Assembly (NCBI GenBank): GCA_030527235.1
Contig: JAUNBL010000020.1
Span: forward strand, 1 to 36,786
Direction of reading: 5' to 3'
Origin: Clostridia bacterium
Lineage (GTDB): Bacteria; Bacillota; Clostridia; UMGS1883
DNA: 36,786 nucleotides
Shown: positions 19,601 through 26,596 of the stretch, in pieces
How positions within the stretch are numbered: the stretch's first letter is position 1
How the letters are laid out: every line of letters starts with the position of its first letter
Translations under genes and position numbers: made by a program
Notes under the pieces: generated by a model
Database searches by the model: none
What the model was told of the DNA's origin: nothing
The model's input: the letters and a program-made list of their open reading frames with translations, nothing else

Positions 19601-20161
19601 AATATAGCGGTCAGAACCACGACAAGCGGCATGTTTGAAGCGCGAAACGGCGATGTGTACACATATACAAACGCTGCGGAGTATGCAGTCGGCGCTGATT
19701 ATGACTTCAAAATATACGTTGACACGTCTCAGCGGCGATACAGTGTTTTTGTGACAGATGCGGCGGGGACTACCACTTTGCTCGCCGATAATTTTGAGTT
19801 CAGGACGACAAGCGCAGCCGTGAGCGATATTTCAAAATGTGTTGTGCGTGCCGGCAATGCGGTGGCGGCGGGGCTCTTCAGCATAAGAGACTTTAACGCG
19901 CAGTCCGGCAGTGTTTTCGTGGAGGAAAGAGACTCCGGATGGGCGATTTTCAGCGCAAAGAACCGCGCCATGGCAGACAATATTTACATCTGTGCATATG
20001 AGATGGAAGACAAACTCTCGTCTGTTAAAAGAAACCGCATGTCGCTTAAACAGGGTGCGTCGGTGTTCATACCGAAAACAATACAGTCAGCAGCGGATAA
20101 GATAAAGGTCTTTATTTTTGACGACAATTTAGTACCGCTTATTTCTCCGCTCGTAATATAA
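13676..20161 (+). CDS. Giant secreted multidomain protein: zincin-like module plus DUF5695/six-hairpin glycosidase-like module
   Basis: The 2161-residue protein starts with a signal peptide (residues 1-22, cleavage near ALAA). Modules by eye: a DNRLRE/CBM96-like beta domain (25-205); a zincin-like domain (230-480) with HEFTH at 362-366 and a likely third ligand Glu416 in YHEYFA; a DUF5695-type beta-sandwich (485-740); an (alpha/alpha)6 six-hairpin region (905-1290, including DDWGLTHG and WWNFQYTAALAGY); an Ig/PKD-like domain (1405-1492); a LamG-like domain (1500-1693); a Big_4-like domain (1697-1770); an F5/8-type-C-like domain (1773-1920); another LamG-like region (1925-2065); and a C-terminal domain. 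I see no sortase motif or SLH repeats. It probably acts on an extracellular polysaccharide or glycoprotein. The ATG at 13676 follows GAGGAG and leads straight into the signal peptide; a start at 13652 would add eight charged residues. It is a single-gene unit. Confidence 0.8.
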   Translation: MKSFICVILAIIMMLPCEALAAQTMPNADFADIFGWNFEIKTEFLQPSVVSWGNYRGMFLLFEISEDITAEYLASHRVTANIELSLTPNNINQDFTASVFGVDPNAVYDAYRFTSGLSSAYTATEIDAFLTSAVSGKIKVGEISVTAPDTTVSYTVTSKELNLTNYLLQNIGVGYAAFYISNRKEDGCEYYGMAHYDGVKQPTLTLKSTEFDSTIPQTPDITVAGEKKITSAPAWVVNVPYQDTTGEYADFYTKAIYAYNIPICATDDVPDEALYKAYDVIEVYLRKIYYKMPEILDKMEENGAHVIIIGEHEYNVNHPSWKYHDNPTERRGGGGISTTVLVEDLIVPSTDTWRQTFAGLVHEFTHTVLSYGIGDAYYTNGARRDIYEAINAAYEAAAAAGMYPSPNEYDISNYHEYFAGQAGRWFNGSPTDLPVANAANLTDREQLAAYDSDIYEICANLFAPLSLPAPWGDGSNCLGEVTGGENIVLSNSKFNVEIGQYGQISSLKIADDTSAAFCETNYVLNAENAPAQGADTKEHHWFGELFVTAREENGSWVASDTSTSENRRIMAGENAVHVTYAGNENGRGVQNVSLLSSYTLNEGDLTWSISISNPNDKTLEVGDLGLALPFNEYWTPAYANEELYDTRVLAHSFVGGNSSYIYATRPSGQGKFLLMMPDVTTLSGFEYRDTWRANNGHSGSLWAQDSGGWAGGLNVYYIHSNVIKSTGSGYIGNTSLTLEPGESRTYAFKFRSVASEAEMKSTLYDEGIIDAVAVPGMAFPKDMPAKFYLHANADIDIDSVRVECVHDSNLYFGLSNSVNNNLPCEKGQKTLSRAETKTIDGERYYIYELQLSCLGANNVVVDYFYKDEEDTRKTVLQFYLMDSVGTMLDLHSNFLVEKTQIQTPGKTGDKVFDDWMMDSKTTRSAVTGDYWNMSYWGWGDDWGLTHGTFLAQKNIYIPVVKEINALDEYLDTAIWHGLMREHQEDYLIHDFYSTEPNESPTYRGYAYPHIYNTYFAMYRICDQYPDITKYKEAKETYLLRAYNILNALYNGPVAYNWATGLMGEQTTPDIIAALEKEGYYEEATNVSEIMSKKYNNFKNTKYPYGSEYSYDNTGEEAVYTLAKINSNIEMMRKIDLKTRACRGIQPVWYYYATPTTICGESWWNFQYTAALAGYCMDDYLRLWADDKTSSELSDAQRVNYAAKLANLTCINSGQIDADAENIGASAWTYQAFLGHTGGQGTGGGKLHNGWRQMSGESDLGLFGALEILSADVATDNVFGLFGYGCTVEEQGGAYKISPLDGLAMRVNLINEKLSIELERDRYTSASVKKDASDITVRLQNITSEAHETEIKITGLPPALYSLSVDGKKHSVVKSGDVTVFTALVPTAEFCTVQIIKEQTASSASAPSVSIEAPAKAFLSDEIRLVGKSSGADSAVWTTISAPLGANAEFTYPDRLATTVKVNKAGSYTFRLSVGANSLSSYKDVTVEALADLPLPETILSYDFSNANCLDESGNELDAIAYGDIFVNSAAYVNGTAAHGYIRIPGAAADRIEDFTVQAKIKTASDPKDGAALWSFADTAGNGVSVSFLSPGYVLLNVSCNGEQKSATGSLGLRGGAEKTITVTQRGSALELWINKVKCARISDSDFRMGNMSEARQFFIGRSAEDTSIADIYYETFSLLSRALSDNEITSMFQDAEISVQALSDTAAVTVAGTPPVLPSEVLARYSDNTFSPAAVVWDAVLPESYASAGEFIVNGAVGDITVKATVLVIDSNLENIARTAVPTAIVNNASDLGGVAVMNDGITPSSSADTSNGAWHNWSGNQSADAWVMYEWTSEVAIVASEVYYFRDGNGNFIPKSADYEYLNSDGRWIRSAVTDDDGVAVDRFCNTTFVPFATKKIRLNLSPAALGCGIIEWRILGVQPESTTWVSTDTWFARDIGRHAGDTTFNYKLSVSALTDGVVFLCGSNITPSDWGDANIAVRTTTSGMFEARNGDVYTYTNAAEYAVGADYDFKIYVDTSQRRYSVFVTDAAGTTTLLADNFEFRTTSAAVSDISKCVVRAGNAVAAGLFSIRDFNAQSGSVFVEERDSGWAIFSAKNRAMADNIYICAYEMEDKLSSVKRNRMSLKQGASVFIPKTIQSAADKIKVFIFDDNLVPLISPLVI

Positions 20162-20162
20162 C

Positions 20163-20212
20163 AAAAGAACTCCCATGGTATGCCTTTCAGCTTACCAAGG
20201 GAGTTCTTTTTT
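20163..20212. terminator. Intrinsic terminator between convergent genes
   Basis: AAAAGAACTCCC (20163-20174) pairs with GGGAGTTCTTTT (20199-20210), with an inner GGTA/TACC stem and a 12-base loop. A six-T run (20207-20212) ends the rightward giant gene; the A run at the other end may help stop the leftward holA transcript. Confidence 0.9.
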
Positions 20213-20223
20213 GTGTAAAAAAG

Positions 20224-21216
20224 TTAATAGTATTTATACTCGGCAATAATCAGCTCAATCGCGGCCCACGAGTCGATAAGCCCCTGTTTTACGCAGCGGT
20301 CAGCGTCACGGCAGAGCGACAAAAGCATTTCAATGTTTTGCTTGTTCATGCGCGAAGCTTTTTCCACAGCTTTTTTTGCCCCATAGCCTCCGCCAAGCAT
20401 TTTCTCTGACTGCGGCGCCGAGAGTCCGTCGGAAAGCAACAGCCGCGCCCGAAAGACGTTGAGAATTTGTCCCGAAAGTGTGGAGAGAACACGCACTCCG
20501 TCACGGCTGAGTTTTTTCAGTTCGTTCAGATATGCGTAACACTCACGTCTCCGTCCTGCAAATACAGCATCGATGAGGTTGAATATCTTGTCGGTAACGG
20601 GAGCAATTATAACCGAGTTTATCATGTCGCGAGTTATACTTGTATTTTCGCCGCACAGCGCGATTATTTTATCAATCTCGCTTTTAAGGCGCACCATCTC
20701 GCGGCCAAGAGTCGCTATCATATACGAAGCGTCCGCATCGTAAAGACGTGTCCCGCGTGAGGCGCAAATGTTGGTAAGCCATTTTATAAGCTCACTGCGT
20801 TCGCGAAGAGGGAACTCCACGATAACTGCTCTTTCGCGCACGGTTTTGTAAAGCTCTCCGGAGCCCCTTTGCGGGAAGTCATCTGAAATAACAACAATAC
20901 ATGCAGGCGGCACGTCGGCAAAAAAGCGCGCCCATGTGTCCTTGTTTTTGAGTGACTTGTCAAACAATGAGCATTTTCGCAGTATGATTAACTTGCGTGG
21001 GTTCATAAGCGGCAGCGCCTCGGCAAAGGCGCGGACCTCTTCCGCATCCGGAGCAGTGGCGTATACTTTCATGTCAAAATCCTCGGAGCCGGCGGTTATA
21101 ATCTTTTTCGCCTCATCGCAGCAATAGTCCCGAAGATATTCCTCATCGCCGCAGAGTAAATACAGACTCTGCGGCAGGGAATTTTTAAGCTCTTTTCTGA
21201 ATTGTTCGTATTTCAT
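20224..21216 (-). CDS. holA: DNA polymerase III, delta subunit
   Basis: HolA is the clamp-loader subunit that opens the beta sliding clamp ring. The 330-residue length, the opening SLYLLCGDEEYLRDY, the central ERSELIKWL segment and the C-terminal VKQGLIDSWAAIELII region fit the family, which lacks a working Walker A motif. Following comEC is the arrangement also seen in B. subtilis, where rpsT comes next; here a terminator and the convergent giant gene follow instead. The open frame starts at a GTG at 21225, but I prefer the ATG at 21216 because GGTGA precedes it by 5 bases. Confidence 0.92.
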   Translation of the reverse strand: MKYEQFRKELKNSLPQSLYLLCGDEEYLRDYCCDEAKKIITAGSEDFDMKVYATAPDAEEVRAFAEALPLMNPRKLIILRKCSLFDKSLKNKDTWARFFADVPPACIVVISDDFPQRGSGELYKTVRERAVIVEFPLRERSELIKWLTNICASRGTRLYDADASYMIATLGREMVRLKSEIDKIIALCGENTSITRDMINSVIIAPVTDKIFNLIDAVFAGRRRECYAYLNELKKLSRDGVRVLSTLSGQILNVFRARLLLSDGLSAPQSEKMLGGGYGAKKAVEKASRMNKQNIEMLLSLCRDADRCVKQGLIDSWAAIELIIAEYKYY

Positions 21217-21256
21217 TCGCGTCACCGTACCATAATATAAAATATTGGCTTTGTCA

Positions 21257-23362
21257 TTATTTTACAAATTCCAATTTATCTTTGTTCCACACAAGCGCGG
21301 TCTCGCCGTAAACGACCTCGGCAAAATACAGGCTTTCGGAACGAGTGAGCAAAGTTGAGCCGGCAAGAGCAAAGTGTGCTTGGGACGAGAGCGCTCGCTC
21401 GCCCGGCGCTGTCTTGTGTGAGAAGGCAATAATATCGCATTTTGCGTAGCAGTCGCTCATGGAGAGCAAAAAGCGTCTCCCGTCAGCGGCGAAAAGAACG
21501 GACACAGAATCCGGAGAAGTTACGGCAACATTTCCTATCAGCGCCCCGGAACCAAGAGCTATGACGCGGCAGCCGCCTTTGTCGGCGGCAGATGCTAACG
21601 CTTTGGGCAATGCAGAGAGCGTATACAGTGCGTTAACGCGTCCGCTTTCCAAAAGTTGTCTGGAAACACGCCATTCATCAGACGTGATAAAGAGTGCGTC
21701 GATATTATAAACACCGCGCTCGGAAAGCAGATTTTCAACAGATGAGATATATTTACAGCCATCGTCTATAAAGATGTAGCTTCCGCTGTTTGACACCAAA
21801 TAACCGCGCCCGCCGGAGGATATGACATCCAGCCTCGTATGAGGTGCGGCAAATAAAATCGAGCACCCCAAAACTGCGACAGTAACTGAGCAGACAAGCG
21901 CTGTGACTTTCTTTCTGTGCCAAAGCGCCAGCAAGAGAAGAAGCAGACAGTAATACGCCGCCGCCGCCTCAATTGGCATATCGGGAATAAAGGCTGCTGC
22001 GTCAAACGACGCAAAGAAATGCACAGCCTGCGCTAAGAGATTCAAAATCAGCGAGAGAAACATTCCCAGCACACTGCCTATGTACGGGATAAAACACACC
22101 AGTGCGAACGCGAAGCCGGCGTATAGGGCGAGCGACGCAAGCGGAACTGCAATAAGATTTGCAAATACCGCAAACGGCGGGACGGCGTTAAAAAGAATTG
22201 CACAGATGGGAATTGTGGCGGCCTGCGCCGCTATGCAGACGGCTATCGCCTCGCCCGGTTTTGAGGGAAGGAAGCCTAAACAAGCTTTAATCGGCTTTGT
22301 TAAAAGCAGTATACCCAACACACTCACCGCCGAGAGCAGCAGGGAGACTGAAAATATGAGAAACGGATTTATCGCTGTCATGAAAAGCACGGCTGCGGCA
22401 AGCGCCGTGAAGCTGTCTGCCTTTTTGCGGGTTAAAAAGGCGGCCTGATAAAGAATGCACATTTGCGCGCTTCTTACGGCAGATGGTGTGGCGCCGCATA
22501 TCAGAGTGAAAAGAATCACGGCTGCTATGGCGATAATGCGTGCCTTGCGGTTTTTGCCGAAGAAAAACGTCATTGCAAACATAAGCGCGGACAGCACAAG
22601 TGAAACGTGAAAACCCGACACAGCAATAAGATGCGCAGCGCCGCTCCGTGAAAACGATTCCTCCAATTCGGACGTGATAAAAGAACGATTGCCAAAAATT
22701 AGTGCAGGAAAAAGTGCGGCGGCATCGCCGCGAAGATTAGCCGAGGCTATATCTGTAACTGCTTCGCGGAAAGCAACGAGCGGAGAAAAAGCGCTGTATC
22801 CCAAGTCTGACAAACTGGAAGCCTCCGCGGTCAGATAAGCGTTTGAAGCGTATAAATACGATTCAAACGAAAACGCATCTTTGCTCTTTGCGGAAGAAAG
22901 ATTCCCCTTCAGCACAATAGCGCGCCCTTCTTTAAGCTGCAATGCGGCGCGAACATTTGAATAAGTGCGCACATATATGCGTTTGTCAAACGTTAATTCA
23001 CCGAGCTCGGTGCAGACGATTTTCTCCGGACGAAGAAAGAAGGAAATCGAACTGCCATGTTTTGTAATTGGTGAATTTATGAAGCCTGTCACTGTTACTT
23101 CGCGATTGTCAAATGTTTTGTGCAGCGAATCCATATAGTCAAGCGCGCTTTGCATTCTAAGCGCGCCCAAAGGCAGTGCAAGAAAAATTAAAAGAGCGTA
23201 CGCTTTACATTTTCCGCCTGCAATCAGCAGGCGAAGCACAAACAAAACAGCTGCTGCAATGAACAGCGCGGGAACACAAAGACTGCTTTGCGCGCCGCTG
23301 CACAGGAACGCGCCGAGAATAAACGATATGCAGACTGCACATAATACACGCCGGATAATCAT
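21257..23362 (-). CDS. comEC: ComEC/Rec2-family DNA uptake channel with degenerate metallo-beta-lactamase domain
   Basis: ComEC carries transforming single-stranded DNA across the cytoplasmic membrane. The 701-residue protein has N-terminal membrane helices, an OB-like external region (about 85-200), the competence channel domain with AVSGFH at 247-252 and a following set of helices, then a C-terminal domain from about 500 that should be a metallo-beta-lactamase nuclease. There the usual DVGQGD motif reads DVISSGG, and where THPHxDH is expected the sequence is ITSDEW (559-564), so the metal ligands are gone although the fold outline remains. The ATG overlaps the stop of the upstream amidohydrolase gene (ATGA), which indicates translational coupling. 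holA follows by 40 bases. Confidence 0.88.
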   Translation of the reverse strand: MIIRRVLCAVCISFILGAFLCSGAQSSLCVPALFIAAAVLFVLRLLIAGGKCKAYALLIFLALPLGALRMQSALDYMDSLHKTFDNREVTVTGFINSPITKHGSSISFFLRPEKIVCTELGELTFDKRIYVRTYSNVRAALQLKEGRAIVLKGNLSSAKSKDAFSFESYLYASNAYLTAEASSLSDLGYSAFSPLVAFREAVTDIASANLRGDAAALFPALIFGNRSFITSELEESFSRSGAAHLIAVSGFHVSLVLSALMFAMTFFFGKNRKARIIAIAAVILFTLICGATPSAVRSAQMCILYQAAFLTRKKADSFTALAAAVLFMTAINPFLIFSVSLLLSAVSVLGILLLTKPIKACLGFLPSKPGEAIAVCIAAQAATIPICAILFNAVPPFAVFANLIAVPLASLALYAGFAFALVCFIPYIGSVLGMFLSLILNLLAQAVHFFASFDAAAFIPDMPIEAAAAYYCLLLLLLALWHRKKVTALVCSVTVAVLGCSILFAAPHTRLDVISSGGRGYLVSNSGSYIFIDDGCKYISSVENLLSERGVYNIDALFITSDEWRVSRQLLESGRVNALYTLSALPKALASAADKGGCRVIALGSGALIGNVAVTSPDSVSVLFAADGRRFLLSMSDCYAKCDIIAFSHKTAPGERALSSQAHFALAGSTLLTRSESLYFAEVVYGETALVWNKDKLEFVK

Positions 23363-24531
23363 TGCGACAGAAAATCAAAAATGTGCGCGCAGTAGCATTT
23401 TGCGCCGACTCGAAGGCATCTTTCGTCTAGTTCAAAAAGCGGGGAATGAAGTACATGTTTAATGCCGCGCGCAGTATCTGCGCAGCCTATATGGATAAAC
23501 ACGCTTGGTACCGCAAGTGCGTAATATGAGAAATCCTCACCTGCCATTGAGGGTGAATCGCCGCAGATAACATTGTTTTCGCCTATGGCGCGCTTGGCGC
23601 TAAGCATAAACTCATCGACTGCCTTATCGTCCGATATGGTGGGCGGAAAATAGCGGCGGAAACTGAATTCAGCCTGCACGCCGAACTCCTGGGCAATTTC
23701 TTCGGACTTTACGCGGAGAATGCTTTCAAGCTCTGTGCGAACGCGTTCGGACAAAGACCGCGCCGTTCCGCCCAGCAAGACGCTGTCAGGAATGAGATTC
23801 CATGTGCTTGTATTCGAGTTTATGACGCAGCACGAAAGCGCAAAATGCTCGCCAAAGTCTGCGACCGCAATTTTTTCTATCTCCAAAACCAACGCGGAAG
23901 CGGCAATAATCGGATTTACGCATTTGTGCGGGTATGCGCCGTGTCCTCCGCGCCCGATAATCCTAATGCTGAAATCATCAGGCGCCGCCATAATCGCGCC
24001 ATGGCGCAGCATTATTGTTCCCGTCTCGTAGTCAGGCATTACGTGACCGCCGATAACGCGCTCAACACGGGGATTTTCGAGCGCGCCCGCGTTAATCATA
24101 TCCTCCGCGCCGCCGTCGGTTTCTTCGGCGGGTTGGAATATGAACTTGACATTCCCTGCGAGAGTGTCGCGGACGGAAGCGATAGCTCTTGCACAGCCAA
24201 GTGCAATAGCCATGTGCGCGTCGTGTCCGCAGGCGTGCATAACCCCCTTTGTTTTGGACGCAAAGGCGCACGCTGTCTTTTCAGCGAGAGGCAGTGCGTC
24301 CATATCAGCACGAAGTGCAATGGTGCGTCCTTCTTTCGCTCCGCAGAGCGTGGCAACTATGCCTTGGCCGTGTCCCATGCGGCAGTGCTCGATTCCGATT
24401 TCGCAAAGGGCGTTTTCAATAATTTTCGCCGTTTGAAATTCCTCTCCGGAAAGTTCGGCTGTGCAATGCAGGAGACGGCGCATTTTTACCATATATTCAA
24501 ACTGTAAATCTACAAGACTTGAAAAATCCAT
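23359..24531 (-). CDS. M20-family metallo-amidohydrolase (N-acyl-amino-acid or hippurate hydrolase type)
   Basis: The 390-residue protein has the M20D features: HACGHDAH (99-106, ligands Cys101 and His103), FQPAEE (the catalytic and metal-binding Glu pair), a GGHVMPD histidine, RGGHGAYPH in the dimerisation domain, and AGEDFSYY near the C-terminus. Relatives cleave N-acyl or N-benzoyl amino acids in the cytoplasm, and others act on indole-amino acid conjugates or diaminopimelate derivatives, so the substrate is open. The ATG at 24531 has GAGGTGA five bases upstream. It is the first gene of a leftward unit with comEC and holA, driven by the promoter at 24551-24579. Confidence 0.9.
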   Translation of the reverse strand: MDFSSLVDLQFEYMVKMRRLLHCTAELSGEEFQTAKIIENALCEIGIEHCRMGHGQGIVATLCGAKEGRTIALRADMDALPLAEKTACAFASKTKGVMHACGHDAHMAIALGCARAIASVRDTLAGNVKFIFQPAEETDGGAEDMINAGALENPRVERVIGGHVMPDYETGTIMLRHGAIMAAPDDFSIRIIGRGGHGAYPHKCVNPIIAASALVLEIEKIAVADFGEHFALSCCVINSNTSTWNLIPDSVLLGGTARSLSERVRTELESILRVKSEEIAQEFGVQAEFSFRRYFPPTISDDKAVDEFMLSAKRAIGENNVICGDSPSMAGEDFSYYALAVPSVFIHIGCADTARGIKHVLHSPLFELDERCLRVGAKCYCAHIFDFLSQ

Positions 24532-24550
24532 TATAGTCACCTCGTATAGG

Positions 24551-24579
24551 ATTATACCATTTTGCAATGAGTTTGTCCA
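24551..24579 (-). promoter_or_regulatory. Promoter of the amidohydrolase-comEC-holA unit
   Basis: Read leftward: TGGACA (24579-24574), 17 bases, TATAAT (24556-24551), with TGG just before the -10 box. The start codon follows 19 bases later. Its -35 box is only 8 bases from that of the rightward promoter, so the two promoters stand back to back and may compete. Confidence 0.75.
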
Positions 24580-24587
24580 TAAAAAAC

Positions 24588-24616
24588 TTGCGTCCCGGAC
24601 GATTGCAGGGTAAAAT
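24588..24616 (+). promoter_or_regulatory. Promoter of the DUF6873-ytxC unit
   Basis: TTGCGT (24588-24593), 17 bases, then TAAAAT (24611-24616). The start codon is 19 bases downstream, giving a very short leader. It diverges from the promoter at 24551-24579. Confidence 0.65.
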
Positions 24617-24635
24617 ATTTGCGGAGAGTGATTTT

Positions 24636-25343
24636 ATGAAATTCATAGATACGCCGTATCTTCCTCAAAACGCTGTGAAGGTGGCTATCAGCGCAGTCTC
24701 CGTGGAAGGAGTAAAGACAATACCGCCGCCCAAGATAGTTTCGCTCCGCGGCGCGCTTTGCACACATGCCGATCTCGGTTTCTGTCCGCTCGGTAAAAAT
24801 GAAGCAGTCTGCCCTCCGCAGACGGCGCAGTATTACGAGAGAGCGCTGGCGCAGTTTGGCTTTAAGATTATCTGCGGTGAGAAAAGCGTAGGCAGTAACT
24901 ACCCGGAGGATTGTGCATATAATGTAGCGATAATAGGGCGGCGTGCACTGTGCCGCATCGATATAACGGACCGCCGCCTGTTAGAGGAGTTATCGGTCAG
25001 AGGCTTTGAAATTATTAACATTGCCCAGGGCTACGCTAAGTGTTCGGTCTGTCCGATTGACGAAAACTTTTGTATCAGCGCCGACAAGGGAGCGGCCGGT
25101 AAAGTGGATTCGCTCTTAATTGAAAATACAGGCGTCTGCCTGCAAGGATTTTCAAACGGATTTTTTGGTGGCTGCGCGGGCATGATAGATAAGAAAACCC
25201 TGTTTGTTACGGGGGATATCAATACTTTGGCGTCGGGTAAGATTATACTTGACACGCTTATAGAAAAAGATATAAAGGTCGTCTGCGCGCACGGGGCCGT
25301 TTACGACATTGGTTCGATAATACCTATTGTTCAAGGAGAGTGA
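24636..25343 (+). CDS. DUF6873-like protein, possible GME fold
   Basis: The 235-residue protein has conserved-looking cysteine and glycine patches: QGYAKCSVC, a following CISADKG, GFFGGCAGM, and a closing AHGAVYDIGSIIPI. From memory these suit the DUF6873 'GME fold' family of Clostridia, distantly related to guanidine-modifying enzymes such as arginine deiminase. No function is established and I do not propose one. There is no signal peptide or membrane helix. The ATG at 24636 has GGAGAG seven bases upstream; the longer frame from 24567 would run through the promoter. The gene ends inside the ribosome binding region of ytxC, so the two are co-translated. Confidence 0.65.
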   Translation: MKFIDTPYLPQNAVKVAISAVSVEGVKTIPPPKIVSLRGALCTHADLGFCPLGKNEAVCPPQTAQYYERALAQFGFKIICGEKSVGSNYPEDCAYNVAIIGRRALCRIDITDRRLLEELSVRGFEIINIAQGYAKCSVCPIDENFCISADKGAAGKVDSLLIENTGVCLQGFSNGFFGGCAGMIDKKTLFVTGDINTLASGKIILDTLIEKDIKVVCAHGAVYDIGSIIPIVQGE

Positions 25344-25350
25344 GCTGTTT

Positions 25351-26046
25351 TTGAAGTATGAGACTCCAATAGCCGTCCCGCCCGTTTGCTCACATGAGGA
25401 ATTTGCTCGTGAGATGGGCGTGATGTTACAGGAACGCTATGAGAAAGAATACGTTAACAAAATAATAGAAGAGGATTACGCGTTTTTGCCGCCTGACGCG
25501 CGCCGAGAGGTTTTGAAAATTGCCATCGAGGAGATTGATGATGGCGAGATGATGCGCGTAATATATAAAAACAGGCGCAGAGCAATAATAGAGCGTGAAG
25601 TGCTTGAATATCTCAAAACGAATGACACTATACTGCCGGAAGGGTTCTTTAACTTCAGACTGTCACGCTATCATGAAGAACTGCGCGGTCTGTGCGCGCG
25701 CGCGGCAGATGAGTTCAGAGCGAAACGAGAGTATGAGGAGTTTTTAGAGCTGCTGCGCTTTTTTGTGAGCGTGCAAATTTCACGCGAAGAAATAGTGCAT
25801 GTGGTTTGGAGTAACGGCGAAATACGTATACAAAACCGTTTTCGCCGTGATGTGACTCACCGCTATGAAGCGGAGTTTATCGATCTTGCGTCAAGCGAAG
25901 GTGCGACAAACGAGGATTTGCTGCTTTCGGCGCTTATAGCCATCGCGCCTAAAAAAATTGTGCTCCATAATCCGCCGCCTCCGGAAGAGCCGATAGTGAA
26001 AACTATATGCGCCGTCTTTGACGGTAAGGTGGAAGCCGAAGCATAA
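25351..26046 (+). CDS. YtxC-like sporulation protein
   Basis: The protein of about 231 residues is rich in charged alpha helices and contains LPEGFFNFRLSRY, close to the (I/F)NFRL signature of YtxC, a family found in spore formers and of unknown biochemical role. It has no signal peptide or membrane segment. The start is uncertain: there is no ATG near the beginning. I use the TTG at 25351, 12 bases after AAGGAG (25333-25338); a CTG at 25345 is better spaced, and the frame opens at a TTG at 25327 before that site. The gene follows DUF6873 closely and ends one base pair before a terminator stem. Confidence 0.72.
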   Translation: MKYETPIAVPPVCSHEEFAREMGVMLQERYEKEYVNKIIEEDYAFLPPDARREVLKIAIEEIDDGEMMRVIYKNRRRAIIEREVLEYLKTNDTILPEGFFNFRLSRYHEELRGLCARAADEFRAKREYEEFLELLRFFVSVQISREEIVHVVWSNGEIRIQNRFRRDVTHRYEAEFIDLASSEGATNEDLLLSALIAIAPKKIVLHNPPPPEEPIVKTICAVFDGKVEAEA

Positions 26047-26080
26047 AAAATCCAAGGGGCAAAAGCCCTTTGGATTTTTT
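26045..26080. terminator. Bidirectional intrinsic terminator
   Basis: AAAAAATCCAAGGGGC (26045-26060) pairs with GCCCTTTGGATTTTTT (26065-26080) around an AAAA loop, with one G-U pair. A and T runs at both ends suit the rightward ytxC and the leftward HD gene. Confidence 0.9.
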
Positions 26081-26565
26081 TAACCGGCAAATTTTTCGTA
26101 CTTACGCCGCATGCTTCGCATCAAGCCTCCGAGCAGCTCCTTTGTGGCGCAGTATTTGTCCGCAAAAGTAACGATAAACGCCTCGCGAGAGCGCGGGAGC
26201 GGCGCTACGGTTGACGAAAGCCACATATGCGAGAGGATAATGTTCTCTTCTTTTTGGTTCAGCAAAAAAAGGCGTTTTGCATTGTACAGCGCAATAAACG
26301 GGTGCAGCTTGACATGCCAGAAAACGCCTATGCGCGACCCCTTAAATTCGTAGAAAAACAAATCGTGCAGCAGCGCCCCGCGTGCGGCGCTCACATAATC
26401 GAGGTTAAACACACGCGCCACTATGAAGCTGCAGTAAGCAACGTCTACACAATGGTCCAGACGAGTAACGTCGCAATGATGGCTCATGGCGCTGAGCTTC
26501 TGCACCTCCGGATGGTCAAGAATGTCTGCTACAATTTTGCGGAACTCAATCTGATTTTCGGTCAT
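26080..26565 (-). CDS. HD-domain phosphohydrolase
   Basis: The 161-residue protein has the HD superfamily pattern: a first histidine in the MSHHCDVTRLDHC region, the HD pair in LLHDLFFYEF, and a late Asp in TFADKYCAT. These residues bind metal for phosphate-ester or nucleotide hydrolysis in the cytoplasm; the substrate is not evident. The open frame extends to 26637, but the ATG at 26565 has GGAG nine bases upstream and avoids overlapping the upstream gene. Small HD proteins next to a CmpB-like membrane protein are frequent in Clostridia, which supports joint transcription. Confidence 0.82.
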   Translation of the reverse strand: MTENQIEFRKIVADILDHPEVQKLSAMSHHCDVTRLDHCVDVAYCSFIVARVFNLDYVSAARGALLHDLFFYEFKGSRIGVFWHVKLHPFIALYNAKRLFLLNQKEENIILSHMWLSSTVAPLPRSREAFIVTFADKYCATKELLGGLMRSMRRKYEKFAG

Positions 26566-26596
26566 TTTAAGATTCTCCAAACTATTTGCTATTTTA

